Shown: one piece after another, positions 22,701 to 34,809 of the stretch
Numbering within the stretch: position 1 is the first letter of the stretch
Layout: each line of letters begins with the position of its first letter
Origin: Toxonevra muliebris
Lineage: Eukaryota; Arthropoda; Insecta; Diptera; Pallopteridae
Reading direction: 5' to 3'
Assembly (NCBI GenBank): GCA_963691655.1
Contig: OY829328.1
Span: forward strand, 85,440,400-85,504,399
Length of the DNA: 64,000 nt
The notes under the pieces: generated by a model
Seen by the model: the letters and a program-made list of their open reading frames with translations, nothing else
Told to the model about the DNA's origin: nothing
Databases searched by the model: none
Position numbers and translations under genes: made by a program

Positions 22701-23864
22701 ATCATAAAAATAGGAATTTGAGTAGATCAGCAGGGATTTTCAGAAATTAATTATCGAGCGAAAAAGATTATAATATTTTTATTAGAAAAATGTGACTATC
22801 GTTTTCAACATCATCATCACTGAAATAAAAGAGCGTTTTACTATATATGACAATCACAAATCAAGTTGTTATCGTATTCATAGAACATAAAAAAGTAATG
22901 TCCCTCTAAACTATTGACCATTTTTAAAGGGCATAACTCAAAATACTCTCAACTTTTGATATTTTTATCAATATGCGCTTTCGTTAACTGCCATTTTCTT
23001 TTATATTTAAAGGAACAGTAATGCTTGGTTTTCACCATGTCATATTCCCTGTCAAAGAGAGAAAATTTCTGATAGAAAATTTGCGAAAATACTGCCAAAT
23101 TTGACTGAACAGAACCAGGCATAATTTGTATCCAGATAAAACATAAAAATTAAGAATTTTTCTAACGATGATTAGATGATTTTTTAAAAGAGAACAGCGC
23201 AGTGCAGACCAGTTACTCTTAAGATGTATATAAACTATTACGCTATAATTTTATTTTACGGCGAGTTCAAGTCAAATCAATGAAATCAATGAACAAGTAT
23301 ATGTTTTTAAAGTCCTAAAACTTTAACATCTGAGGGAAAGTGTTCAATATGAAAACCTAAACTTTCTTTGTTTTTACGCCAATTTTTCACACCGACTTTC
23401 TGAATCCTTCTTTTTGGGAGTTTTTGTTACTTCAACTTGAATAATCTAAACCAGGGCGTTAAGCAGTTTCTCTGCAATTGAAGTTCGCGTTTTCCATTAA
23501 TATTAAAGCATTTTATGTGATTTGCTACGAGAGTCATCTTTACAGATGGTTTCAAACTATAGGGAAAGTTGGTTGCGGAATTTTTTCTAACATTGAGTTT
23601 GGGTCTCAAGCTATCCTTCTATCTATCTGATTATTATTTCACTAAGGACATAGTAAACCCTTCGTTAGGTAGATTAAATTAGATTGTTGAAAAGGTGCGC
23701 AAGACGATCTCAGATCACTGCGGCCAGCTTGAGCCTATTGAGATATCCCCCGAGGAATTAATGCATTTTACAGTTCTCCTATGAGTTTATTTCCCTTGAG
23801 GAAATTTATTATCTCTTTAGGAGGACTATCCGCTATGTCTCGCGGTTATAGGATAGAGTTTCTT
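19731..23864. other. Intronic DNA, simple repeats only
   Basis: AT-rich intron. It contains CAACAA-type runs (20763-20790, 21508-21565), a GT run at 21349-21371 and CACTCACTCACA near 21250-21272. A fragment at about 20126-20200 (GAGGTCCTACCCCGAGCTTTTC) resembles the 3' part of the SINE at 45368-45700. No coding sequence is seen. Confidence 0.5.
21349..21371. repeat. (GT)n microsatellite
   Basis: Uninterrupted GT run in the last intron. Confidence 0.85.
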
Positions 23865-25137
23865 AAGGGGAATAATAAGTAACGCGCGAGGGGGGGATTT
23901 TCCGACAATTTGTTACGAAGTGTTACATGGGGAGAGGGGGTCATCAACTGTGTTACGTAATGTTGATTTTATACTATCAAATACTAGTGTCCGACCGAAT
24001 ATTCGGTTACGGTTTCGGCCAAAAATACAGTTTCGGCTAAGTTTCGGTTTCGGCAAAAAATATGGCCGAATATTTGGCCGAAACCGAAACTTTATAACTT
24101 TTACTGTAAATTGCATTTCAGTACGCAAAGGACTGTTTTTATTTTTAGCATATAACATAAAGTTATTCAATTTTGAATATTAAAATAAAAATGTAAATTT
24201 CATTTGTACCTACACCACAAAATGTTTTTTTTTTTAAATGCCTTTAATATGTATTTTCTTTATTGTTAAAATAATATTTTTGTTATTTTATATATACATA
24301 TATAAGTATGTATATTAGGGCGTACCAATTTGTATTCAAACAACTACAGTACGTAATACTGAAACTTCTTCGAATTTTACGGGGGTAGGATCCATTTTTT
24401 TGCCATACTTTCTTCGGCAAAGTTGATCAGAATCGAATATAGAATTTTTCTGTCAACGTACTTTTCAAAAAAAAAAAAAAAAAAAAATTGGTACGCTTGA
24501 CTTGGACTTTTTTTTTGAGTTTTAATTAAAAAAAAAAAATTAAAATGATTTGAATTTTGTTTTTAATATATCTGTGGTCACAAGCAATAACAACACAACT
24601 TGAGTTTTGTCGAATTCGAGTTATTATGATAATTTGAATCTTCATATCCGTTTTCATATTGTGTCAGAATTTTATGACTATCGGTTCAGTGGCTTACGAG
24701 ATATTAGGGCGGAAAAATAGCACAACTCAACCTGATTACTCTTAGCACTTGAACCTTTGAAGTGCTCTCCTGTAAAATACAAAAAACACACTTATGCTGT
24801 TATGCCTTGTGATCACAGATATATACATATATATTAAAAAGTTTCGGTTTCGGTTCCGGTTTTGGCCGAATATTAGAAAAATGGCCGAAATTCGGTTTCG
24901 GTTTCGGCCAAAAAAGTCGGTTTCGGTCGGACACTATCAAATACAGATGACTTCAAAAATTCACTAGTTTATAAAATGAATTTTTTCCCGCTGAATTCGA
25001 AAATCATGGCTAAGATTTTTTGTATAGATTATTTTGTGAGATATTGTAATTTTTTAATTTTTTACGATGTGTTGCGACCTGGGGGTGGGGTCAAAATTGG
25101 TCAAAACTTGCGTTACGTAATATGTGTACGGCCCCTA
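23865..25137. mobile_element. Outer DNA transposon with AGGGG ends, host of a nested element
   Basis: The left end (AAGGGG, then TAAGTAACGC at about 23865-23885) and the inverted right end (AGGGGCCGTACAC, TTACGTAACGC read inward from 25137) form an imperfect inverted repeat. GTTACGTAAT motifs recur just inside. The inner sequence is interrupted by the TTTCGG-rich element at 23985-24936. The target duplication is unclear (TTAA-like on the left, CTAA on the right). No transposase is recognised, so it is probably a non-autonomous copy. Confidence 0.5.
23985..24936. mobile_element. TTTCGG-rich hAT-like element with 8-bp duplication
   Basis: The 952-bp element begins TAGTGTCCGACC and ends with its perfect 12-bp inverse complement. 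Identical 8-bp flanks tcaaatac occur at 23977-23984 and 24937-24944. The subterminal 100 bp on each side are packed with GGTTTCGGCC and CCGAATATT repeats in both orientations, likely transposase-binding sites. The interior is AT-rich, with no transposase. Eight-bp duplication and the T/C-AGTG terminus fit the hAT superfamily. The open frames over the termini are artefacts of the palindromic repeats. Confidence 0.75.
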
Positions 25138-26165
25138 AGCAACGAATAACGAAGTCGGGTCCTCATTAAACCTTCACAATGGCATAAAAATTTTCTATCT
25201 AACCAATTTTTTAAACTGAATTTAACTGAATTCCATGGTCAGCCGCAAAATGCTTGTGATCCAATGAATTCACTGGATGAGCCTTTTCTATCAAGTTCAT
25301 TTCCCATTTCGTTGCCAACATGCCCCTTATGCCCTGGCACTCAAATGAATTGTACTCTGTTGTGAGATGTTAGGCTGTTCAGGAGCTGTAGGCAGTCCCA
25401 AACTAGTTTGGATGTGATTTCGTATGCAGAAATTGCCAAAAGAGCCGCTCTTGTCATAGATCATAGATCTATTTTTATACTCCCTTAGGCAGAGCTCAAT
25501 GGCATGCACCTAGGCTTGAAAAACTAAGTTACTTATTTTTTTTTGCTCTAACTCTATACACTCCTGCCCCAACTCAATCGTTTGTCTTGGAGCTCCGTTA
25601 GGTAGATGTTTCGGTATTTGCATTCGTATCCAGTGAGTGTGACCAGACCCCATATACATTTCTATGCATTTGTATGTTAAAATGGTGCAATGGTGGGATG
25701 GTGCATTGAAAAGTATTTATATACCATGCAGGTATAGGTATACTATATTTTTTTTTTTCAATGGTTATCGAAATTGTTAAACTATTTGAGTAGAAGTAAT
25801 AATTTTGAAGCACTTTGTTGTTAAAAAATCGAAGATGCTATAGGAGTACAGAGTGTTGCTGAGCTATTGGGTTGAAAAACAAACTCACAAGGTTATTTTA
25901 AGGTTTTTTCAATTAGAAATAAATGCATTTAAATTACAATTAAAATCGAAAAAAGTCTAGCCAGACTCATTTGTCTAACGGAGGGTTAAATTCATAATGG
26001 AATTCTGTTGGTTCCTCACTACGTAAGAGAGACTCATGTGGTAATACAATGCTCCATTAGGTTTGCTTTCATGAAGAAGACTGCAACTCCAACCTAATCT
26101 ACGTCAATTCAAAGTCAATGAGAATTCAAAATCCGATATATTCGAATAGAATATAATAGATAGTT
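25138..26165. other. Intronic DNA; one dispersed repeat copy
   Basis: No gene is seen. Segment 25803-25876 (GAAGCACTTTGTTGTT, then GAAGAT, CTATAGGAGT and GTGTTGCTGAG) recurs at 29607-29678. Confidence 0.5.
25803..25876 (+). repeat. Dispersed 74-bp repeat, copy 1
   Basis: About 85 percent identical by eye, in the same orientation, to 29607-29678, which lies just outside the right end of a mariner. It is probably a fragment of an unidentified interspersed repeat. Confidence 0.65.
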
Positions 26166-26176
26166 ATGTACAGATA

Positions 26177-26547
26177 GACGACCTCAAGAAGGTTGCGGAT
26201 TCGATTCCCGTTTTGTTCTGGTGGTTAATTCTCATAAACTTCTTATATTCACTATCGACATGAAATGAATGGTAATGACAAAACCAACGAGCTGATAAAA
26301 AATTGCCACACAGCCTTTCGGAATCGGCGTTAAACTGTAAGTCCAACCATCGCCATAGTGTGGTCTAGTGGCAGAGTGCCAGACTCTAGTCTCTGGAGAC
26401 CCGAGTTCAGTTCTCGGCTTGGGTTTTTTTCTTATCTATATTACTTCCTCTCTTCCTTTCCTTTTTTCATAACATGGGGCTTTGGTATAATAGATCTTAT
26501 AGGTCGCAGTGCCTGACTTTCGAGTCGTCCTTTCTTCAAATAATAAT
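26177..26547 (+). mobile_element. Dimeric tRNA-derived SINE, copy B
   Basis: Same family as 7656-8093 but in the + orientation. The first tRNA-like unit has lost its A-box region (it goes from GACGACCTC directly to AAGGTTGCGGATTCGATTCC). The second unit is intact, with A box TGTGGTCTAGTGGCAGAG and the B-box region CCGAGTTCAGTTCTCGG. The 3' end is the shared CTTTGGTATAATAG and GGTCGCAGTGCCTGAC region with a TAATAAT tail. Flanks atgtacagata (26166-26176) and atgtgcagata (26548-26558) are an 11-bp target duplication with one mismatch. Confidence 0.82.
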
Positions 26548-26558
26548 ATGTGCAGATA

Positions 26559-28354
26559 CACTGTCGGTTTAAAGAACTGGATATGGAGAAACCTATCTTC
26601 CCTTCTCTTTTCATTCCAGTCAACTAAAACCAATAGAAACCCGTATTTGAATAGTTTGACGCAAAAGTGTCCCAAGTGATATTTGGAGCTTAAGCGAGTT
26701 GAGGTCATAACTGATTTCAGTGATGTTAAATCAATCAATATAAACTCATTTTTCTGAACTCCTAATATTCTCACAGGCCCCTTCATCTCCATATTCTCTG
26801 TCAGCTTAAAATTCTTGAAGTTTTCAATAACTTTTTTTCTTCAAGTTATAATTTCTCAATATTGCAGTTTGACAAGAATTGTATGAATTTTTGAATTCAT
26901 ATGCACCCATACTCACTCGTACCATATGTGAGAAGAGCTAGCTTTTGTTCTATATGCAAGCGTATTTCTAACACCCTTTTTAACTTTTCTTTTGTCACCT
27001 TTATGCCAATTCAAAACGTGACAACGATATTTATGACATTGCGGTAGCTATGAATATCGATCTATAGCTATATATTTTTTACTTAAAGAATACAAAGAAT
27101 AAAAAAAAAAATAAGAAACTAAAAAGAAAAAGAATTTCTTATACGTGACACGCATGTACATGTAACCATATTAAAAATAAGTAGAAGAAAGAACAAAAGT
27201 AGTAGCAGAAAAATGTCTCCACATAGAACCTCACACAATATAATTCAACGTAGAAAGTTTTTTTGGCATCCTGAACGTTCGCTTTGTGTGTATGTATGTG
27301 TAAGTGTGAGTGTGTGTGTTTGTGCTAGCAATTGTAACCAAATACCTGAACTTATCGCTGTCACCATTTTTTGTTTGTTTATTTTTCATTGTCTTTTTCT
27401 TTTTTTCTTTCTTTATTTTATTTTATTTTATTTTTTTTGATACTCTTATCGATTCTCTGCGCTTTTTTTTTTCTTTCTTTCTTTCTTGATAAATAAATTG
27501 ACATGCTAACATTTCAATATTGACAACAAAAAAATAAGATATTGAACTCACTTGCAAATATATAGAGCCAAGGTACAAAATACGTTGACGGCGACAGCGT
27601 TGAGGGCGATGCTGTGTAACGTGTAGATATCAAGAGCTAGAAACAATACACAGCAGTCCTCCTTTGAAGCTATCATACATAGAAATGTCTTCGATAATAT
27701 TTTTTTTTTTTTTTTGGAAGGTTGTGGTGCAATATTGCCAGCACGTACTTGCTATACTTACTTTGGGGAACAGAAAACTTGTATCAGAACGCTCGGCGAA
27801 AGCAAAAAAAACAAAAAAAAAAAAAAAACTTTATGCTAAATTGACAGGTGTTTGTGGGGTGAAAAAGAGAGTGAGGCTTTAAGGTTAGATTGAAAGTACT
27901 AGTAGTAAATTGTGAGCGTAAGTTATAAGAATCAAAGAGGAGAGAGAGAGAGAGAGAGAGAGTAGAGTGTGTATGTAGAACAAACATAAGTGGCAATATA
28001 TAGAAAAAAGCAGTTTGTCAAAATGTGAAACTAAAAAAGTGCTTTGAATATTGTCGAGTAGGTCGGTAGATATGTAAAAATATAGCACGAACAAGCACAA
28101 GCATGCTGGGAAGCAGGTAAACAAGGTGATGGTGTTGGTGGTAAACACATGTGGGAATAAATTTATTATTGCAAAGAAATATTACAAACAAACTAATAAA
28201 ACTGTCATGGCTAAAAAAATTCAATTTACTTACTGCAAAAGTAATAATAAAAAGTTTTTGTTTTTTTGTTTTTGTGAAATTGTCGTCCAAAAAGTAGAAA
28301 GAATTAACTAAAGTAAGAAGTGTACAGCAGGTAAAAGAAATGTTAGTTAGTTAG
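26559..28354. other. Intronic DNA, simple repeats only
   Basis: AT-rich, with a GT-rich stretch (27284-27326), T-rich runs, a CTTT run near 27470-27485 and an (AG)11 run at 27941-27962. No gene is recognised. Confidence 0.45.
27941..27962. repeat. (AG)n microsatellite
   Basis: Eleven uninterrupted AG units in the last intron. Confidence 0.9.
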
Positions 28355-28356
28355 TA

Positions 28357-29561
28357 TTGGGTTATATAAAAAGTATTTTCGGTTTTTGTCACAAGATGGT
28401 GTTAATGGCCATACATCTGGCACTACTGATCCGATTCTGTCAAACGTGTCATTTCAGGCTACAATTTTTGCGAAGGCAGTTTTATAGTTTGTCATTCGTG
28501 TAAAAAGTTCCATTGATTTGAAAGTGAGTAAAATTTTTGAAGAAATACGCTTTTTTACTATAAAAATGGTAAAAACGCTGAAAAAACATTCCGAAAAATT
28601 TGTGAGGTTTATGGTTAGGCTGCTTTAACAGAACGTACCGTCCAACTTTGGTTTGCTCGATTTCGTTCTGGAAATTTCGATGTCAAAGATGCACCTCACT
28701 CTAGCCGGCCAGCCACTGAAAAAGCCGATAAAACTTTGTAACTGGTGGAGCAAGATAGCGGAGCCATTAAACATCAGCCACATGTCTGTTCGGAATCATT
28801 TAAAAAAGGCTGGCCACTCAAAGAATCTCGATGTTTGGGTGCCACATGAATTAACATAAAGAAATTTGATTGATCGAATTACCATCAGTGAAACGCTGCT
28901 GAAACACAACGAAATCAAACCATTTTTGAAACAAATCATTACGGGCGATAAAAAATGGATTACATACGAGAATATTAAACGAAAAAAATCATGGTCAAGG
29001 GTCGGTGACTTTCCACAAACGACTTCAAAGCCTGGGTTGACGGCAAACAAGGTTATGTTAAGTGTTTGGTAGGATTGGAAGGGAATTGTCTACTATGACC
29101 TGCTTCAAACTGACCAAACAATCAATTTTGATCTCTACTGCTCTCAACTCGACCATTTGAATGAAGCAATCAAGAAAGAGCGACCAGAATTGATCAACAG
29201 AAAAGGTGTTAAGTTCCACCATGATAATGCCAGGCCACACACATCTTTGATGACCCATCAAAAATTGACTGCGCTTGGCTGGGAAGTTTTGATGCACCCA
29301 CCGTATAGCCCGGACATTGCACCGTTTGACTACCTTTTGTTTCGGTCTCTGCAAAACTCTCTTGATCGAAAAAAAATTGGCCGACAGAACGGCCGCCGAA
29401 AATCACTTGGCCAAGTTTTTCGCCGATAAACCACAGAAGTTTTACACTGAAGGCATACCGGAGCAACCGGAAAAATGGTAAAAGATCATATATAATAATA
29501 GGCAATATGTACTTGATTAAAATGGAGTTTTGATACAGAAAATGTTTTTTATATGACCCAA
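28357..29561 (+). mobile_element. mariner transposon, multiply broken transposase
   Basis: TA dinucleotides at 28355-28356 and 29562-29563 flank a 1205-bp element whose ends share TTGGGTYATATAAAAA in inverted orientation. The transposase runs 5' to 3' in at least three disrupted frames. A helix-turn-helix remnant (LTERTVQLWFARFRSGNFDV, about 28627) is followed by ITGDKKW (about 28940), HHDNARPHTS (about 29218) and PPYSPDIAPFDYLLF (about 29300). Asp residues of the DD34D triad are all present, with 34 residues between the second and third, as in mariner. A stop at 28859 and further frame changes inactivate it. It lies in the same orientation as the host gene within its last intron. Confidence 0.88.
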
Positions 29562-29563
29562 TA

Positions 29564-31930
29564 TTAGGTAGCAACAGTAGTAGATATAAACACAATGAAT
29601 GAAATTTTGAAGCACTTTGTTGTTGATAATTCGAAGATACTATAGGAGTTCAGGGTGTTGCTGAGTTATAGAGTTGGTTTTTTGTTTTGTAAATAATGTG
29701 TTCATTTTTCAATTCAGTCGTTTAAAGGCCCTAACTATTTGATCCTTCATGATTTACAAATGCATTTGTGTCTTTCTGGAGACCTTTTCTGGTATCTCTC
29801 GTTAACGTTATACTTCTAGAGTAGTGCTGATCAAGTGATCTTATACATGAAAAAACTCGGAAAATGTTAGGTTCGTGAACTGCTGTGATTACACAGTGCA
29901 ACAAATTTTCTACTTTTCCCTTACGCGCAACATTTTCCAACGATTTTATAGTAATTTAGGGTCGCTGATCACTACTGCGTACTCAGCTTTTCTCCATCAC
30001 ATCTAGTTTTTTATTTTATTTTATTTTTTTATTTTAGAAATCAGGGGGTCCCTTATGAATACAAAGCATTGCATTGATTGAGGAAGGAAGATAAGTTAGT
30101 GATAGGAGGAAAAAGGGAGAAAAAGTTGTGAACGTTTGTTTTAAATTTGGAAATGTATTAAAAATCAAGAAAAACGGTTTCAGGGAGCTTATTCCAAATA
30201 CGCGCGGCAGAGAAAATAACTGTCTTTGTAATAAGTGGTGCGTTGGGGCACCATATCCACGTGAAATGCGTGAGTACCGCTTGCTGTTCGTGTAGTTCTG
30301 CTGAACACATGAACTGGTGGAATCAAATTTTGTATCTCAGCGGAACAGAACAGAGTCACACAAGTCACGTTTCAGCGGTGTTCCAAGAAGTCAATAGAAC
30401 TGGAAAACCTGCTGTTTCCTATTAGCTTTATCGCTCGATTTTATCCCACATTATGGGCCTGAAGTTGAAAAAATGGAGTCTTCAGGGGCTATTAAGAAAT
30501 TTCTTTATTTCAATAGATACGAATTTGATGCCTGAACTATGGTTGTTAAGCACTAAGTTATAAACAATTTTTGTATAAACATTTTTCCTCCATCTTCTAC
30601 CTTTCTTCTTGAAAATGGGGCTCTCCAAAGACAAATAAAGTTTGTTTTCGCCAAAAACTTTTGTGGAAGAAAAAACTTTTATAGAAGTTCTTCTGAAACA
30701 ATTTTTCATTTTTATTTATTTTAAATAAATAATTTAATTTTATAAATAAAGTAAAAAAAAATATTGCTTATGCATTCAAGAGTCAGCTGCAAAAAACAAA
30801 AAGAGGAGAGAGTTAAACTTTGCCTACATCAATTAATTTAGTAGTTGAAATATAATTGCTGGTCCTCCTCTCTCTATTTCACACTCTCTCTCTCTCTTGC
30901 TTTGAACAAACTACTCACTACAAAAATGTAAAAAAAGAGAAAACCCAATGCTGGTCAAACTGTTGGGTGTGTGTAGAACTTTATCGTTTGCTGTTGTTTA
31001 CTTTTTGGTTTCTACTCATTTTTTATAGTTGTGTTTATTCTCTCAAACAAAGTTTTTTAATTACAACGAATCGTTTTACACTCACTTTTAACTTACTTAA
31101 AAAAAAAAATAAAAATTCTCTACTAAAATGCGTCATTTAGATTGCCATTAAAAACTATTTTAATTTTTGCGTTTTTTTTTTTTTTTTGTTTGCCACTACT
31201 CCATAACTATTTGTTTGTATTTGTATTTTATAGTAGGTAATATTATGATAATTTTTTTATTTCTGGCGTAACTACACAAACTAAAAGTTTTCCTTCAGTT
31301 TCCTTGTTTCTTGCCTTGCTCTGTTTAGTTTTGCTTCTTTTTTTTTAAGTTTATTTTATTTGGTTTGCTTTCTATCGTGAAATCATTGAAACGTATGTTT
31401 AAAGCACAAACATGAAAAATAAGAAATAAAAGAAAATAACAAACTTTTTAAATTAAAAATGTCAATTAAAGTTAGTTTTTTATTTTTCTCTCTAGACTTA
31501 AGTGTTAAGCTTTTCCTCCTCATAACGTAAATAAATCAAAAATAAAATAAGTAAAAGAAATAAAAAAAAAGTAAATAGAATAGAAAAAAGTTAGTTAATT
31601 AATAGAAAAACTAGTAAAAGAACTTAAACAAAAAAAAAATTTTATATTGTGTATATTTGCTCAAGTGCAAACTATTCAAGTGCTTTTACTTGCCCCCTGC
31701 CTTCTGACTGTGTGTAGTTTAAATTTACTCTTGATAGTTTTTTCTATGTAATTGTTAGTTTTCAGTACAAGTGGAGAATTTTAAAACCACCTGGAAGAAA
31801 CCTAATCTGCGATGTTCTTTGAAAGATGTAGCAAACTTATTTAATTTAATTACAAAGCAAAAATGTCTGCGTCAGTATTGATTGTGAGCACTTCAGCAAA
31901 AAAAAAACGAAACGCATTCAATCTGGCTCT
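29564..31930. other. Intronic DNA; dispersed repeat copy 2 at 29607-29678
   Basis: Holds the second copy of the 74-bp repeat and a T-rich TTTTATTTTATTTT run near 30007-30040. The stretch 30040-30470 is less AT-rich, without recognised homology. Poly-A and poly-T runs dominate 31090-31640. No gene is seen. Confidence 0.45.
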
Positions 31931-31944
31931 CAAATAAATTGTGC

Positions 31945-33966
31945 TTATAAACTCAAGCTGAAATTCTCGTGAGAATACATTTGAGTAGTATTGACAAGTA
32001 TTTCATACTGTTTCCTTGCGAAAATATACTCATTTTTCCGTGATTCCGGATTGAACTTATATTTCTTAAATTTCTTGTTCATAACATTTTTCAAATTAAA
32101 CCATATTGGGTTCCCGTTTCTTCTTACCCTACGAATTGGAACAAATTTAATGAAAGATTCATTAATAATATTCAAAAACTCAGTATAATTTTCATCGAGA
32201 TAAAGGCCCATATCCCATTTCAATTTCGACAAATGCTGATTAATTGCTATATAATTTACTTTTACAAAATCAAACACAAATTCGTCCGTTTCTGCCGATA
32301 CGCCGACATACTCTCGATGAGAGAAAGGTCCAAGTTAAGCATAATAGCCTTATGGTGAAAATTGTTATTTACTATTGGAAAATCAACTTCCGATAACGTC
32401 ACGTCTAAATTAAAGTCAACAAAAACTAGATCTAAGATCCTATCCAGAAAATTACTAATCCCATTTAATTGCTTGAACTCACAAGATATAATAGAGTCAA
32501 GATTGTTCGTTAAATTGCATGGCAACCAACAAGATTCCTCATCCGAAAACTTTCAACTGGGAACTCATTATCCTTAAGATGATGAACTATTTTCATAATG
32601 TCCATAAAATGCATAGAATAAATCTCAATATTAGAATTTGACGGTACATCGTCGCCTGAGAATTGATTTGGCGTATAGGCATATGAATACTTATTAGTCT
32701 TATTTGGTACACTATCACTACCCAAGTTACACGGGCAGTCTATTTTAACACATATTTGGTCAATAAGTCCAGATGCATGCTCTAAAGAGACTTCTTGGCA
32801 TTTAAAAGAGGATAGAATCGCAATAAGAGTACTCCCACCTCGCGTTAAGCCAGTGCTATTTAAGTAGCGATCATTTCGATATACAATTTAGTTAGAGTCG
32901 TCCTTGGTGTAACCATGTTTCCGTTAGAACTATGATATTATAGAAATAGTCCACAGTCGCAACAAAGAAGTCGCTGGTCTTAGTGCGCAAGCCACCAGTG
33001 TTTCGATAATATAGCGTTAACTCTCTGTGACAGCATTAGAACCCCTGTTAGCTGGCACAGTCAATAGACAGTCAATGTTAACTAATGATCTTCTATCGAC
33101 TTGCGCAAACGCACACCTGAAGGCCATAAGTTAGCATTAAACAAGATATCTATATACTCCGATGGAACGCCAATCTTAAAGCTATGGTATCACTGGGCCT
33201 AAGCCGACTCCCCAGACTTGGTTAATTTGTGGCAGTGAATGTCGGCAAGATCAATACCAGTAAACGAAGATATAAAACTCGCAATGTCATTTGTAAAAGT
33301 GGATGATCGAAAACTGCTTTATTATTGCCAACTAGCACTCTGGGTTGTCTGTTGATTTTACGGGTCACATCTCTCCATGTAGTGCCGTCCAAGTGGTTCG
33401 ATTATTATTAACGTATTGAGTGTCAGAACTGTGGAGTAGTTAACATCACTGACTACGTCACTAGTAATTATGCTGTCAACATTGACGCCACGATCGGTGT
33501 AATTAGCAGAGGCAGAGTTACTCACCTCATTATTATCAGCAATATCAACAATATCGAGCTGCTGATAACAATGAGTAGGATAATTTATAGCAGGAGCTAA
33601 CGGATTTATATCTAAGGCCATAGCAGCAGTACCGCCCTTCGTAGCAGAAACAGAAAGTATATTCTCAGAGACAACAGCATGATTAGCAGCAACAATATGA
33701 TCAGCAGCAGTAGCAGTACCCTTAAGCAGAAGAAGCAGTGCGTGTACTCTCAGTGACGACATCACAATTAGCAACAACAACAACAGCATCCACAGTGGTA
33801 GATTTAGCGCACGAAAGAGAGCGTAGTGAATTTTTCATAGAACGGTCAGTTTGAGAGATCACACGCATTGATGAATTTTTCAGTACAGTTGTTTTTGGTG
33901 ACTCGAATCGTGAAATATTGCGAGCGTTTACATTAGAATTTCTCGCAATTGCAGAAGACCATAATT
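31945..33966 (-). mobile_element. Non-LTR retrotransposon relic: ORF1 and endonuclease
   Basis: Read on the minus strand from about 33960. An open, Ser/Ala/Val-rich ORF1-like part (SSAIARNSNVNARNISRFES and onward) leads into a region with GVPSEY/YIDILFNANLWPSG, typical of the C-terminal half of ORF1 proteins in jockey-like LINEs. ORF2 follows with endonuclease motifs GLRTKTSDFF, IIVLTETWL (about 32925), TRGGSTLIAI and the post-endonuclease linker ending in NPIWFNLKNVMNKKFKKYKF (about 32095). It stops at about 31945 with the reverse transcriptase missing, and frames are broken in several places. It lies antisense to the host gene in the last intron. The clade is inferred from motif style only. 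Confidence 0.78.
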
Positions 33967-34185
33967 TAATTTAGTCAGTGAGAGAGAAAGAAACTACAAA
34001 TCAAGTTTGTTCTCATTGCTTTTATCCGCAGTATTAGGATTAAAGGATTTGAAAGGCCCTGCACCGTATTTATTGATCTTAACAGCATTAGAAAAGTTTG
34101 AAAGCCATCGCATCTGTTAAAAAATATTTGCTAAGATTTTTAATATTTCTTTTTTTCTCTCTTCTTTGCTTCTCTTTAATTTCAG
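33967..34185 (+). other. End of the last intron
   Basis: Ends with a strong T/C-rich tract and a TTTCAG acceptor at 34180-34185. Confidence 0.8.
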
Positions 34186-34809
34186 TACGGTGAACTGTCG
34201 TTGACAACAAATCCTGCTTTCAGCCTCTACAATACACCGCAACGTGCGCCCGCCACTCAACGCCCAGTCTACACTGCCCCACCACCCTTACTCTCGACAC
34301 GTACACCACCCAACATTTATACACGCATACCGGGACGTAACTATTTACCAGCCTATGAGACACGTACCTCACCCACATCGCCCTACGGTTCAACAACCAC
34401 TTGCACTATGCCGCTGCTAAGCGGTCAATCGAATGGTTCACTACAAACAAATAGCAGCGCTGGTGGTGGTAGTGGTGGTTGTGTTGCTGTTAGCGGTATG
34501 GCTGGTGGCATTATCATTCCCGGCGGTAGCATTATGATTGGTAATGGCGGCTGTAATACTTTGCCACATCCTGGCTCACAAACGAATGGCATTTCAGCAG
34601 CGCTTACTTCATCGATAACTTCGGGTAATATAACTATAGGCGCTGCACAATCATTGCTAACATCACCGCGTAGCAGTATAGCTCAACATTCGATAGCAGC
34701 ATATGGTACTGCTACAACGCAATCGCCAATGCTTGCAACAAGTGCATTGCTTGGTGGTGGAAGCATTTGTGGTAGCAGCACCGGAAATTATGAGACGGTA
34801 TCCTCTTGA
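34186..34809 (+). CDS. Sidestep-family adhesion protein, last coding exon
   Basis: Phase-0 acceptor; the frame continues exactly from the exon ending at 18723. It starts YGELSLTTNPAFSLYNTPQ and continues with Pro- and Tyr-containing tail sequence (RPVYTAPPPLLSTRTPP, YTRIPGRNYLPAYETR). Ser/Gly/Thr-rich low-complexity sequence then runs to NYETVSS and a TGA at 34807-34809. It is entirely cytoplasmic. Several tyrosines lie in P-x-Y or Y-x-x-P contexts that could be phosphorylation or adaptor sites, but no established motif can be claimed. The four visible exons total 2309 bp, which with the two-base codon remainder gives 768 complete codons plus the stop. Confidence 0.87.
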   Translation, partial: YGELSLTTNPAFSLYNTPQRAPATQRPVYTAPPPLLSTRTPPNIYTRIPGRNYLPAYETRTSPTSPYGSTTTCTMPLLSGQSNGSLQTNSSAGGGSGGCVAVSGMAGGIIIPGGSIMIGNGGCNTLPHPGSQTNGISAALTSSITSGNITIGAAQSLLTSPRSSIAQHSIAAYGTATTQSPMLATSALLGGGSICGSSTGNYETVSS

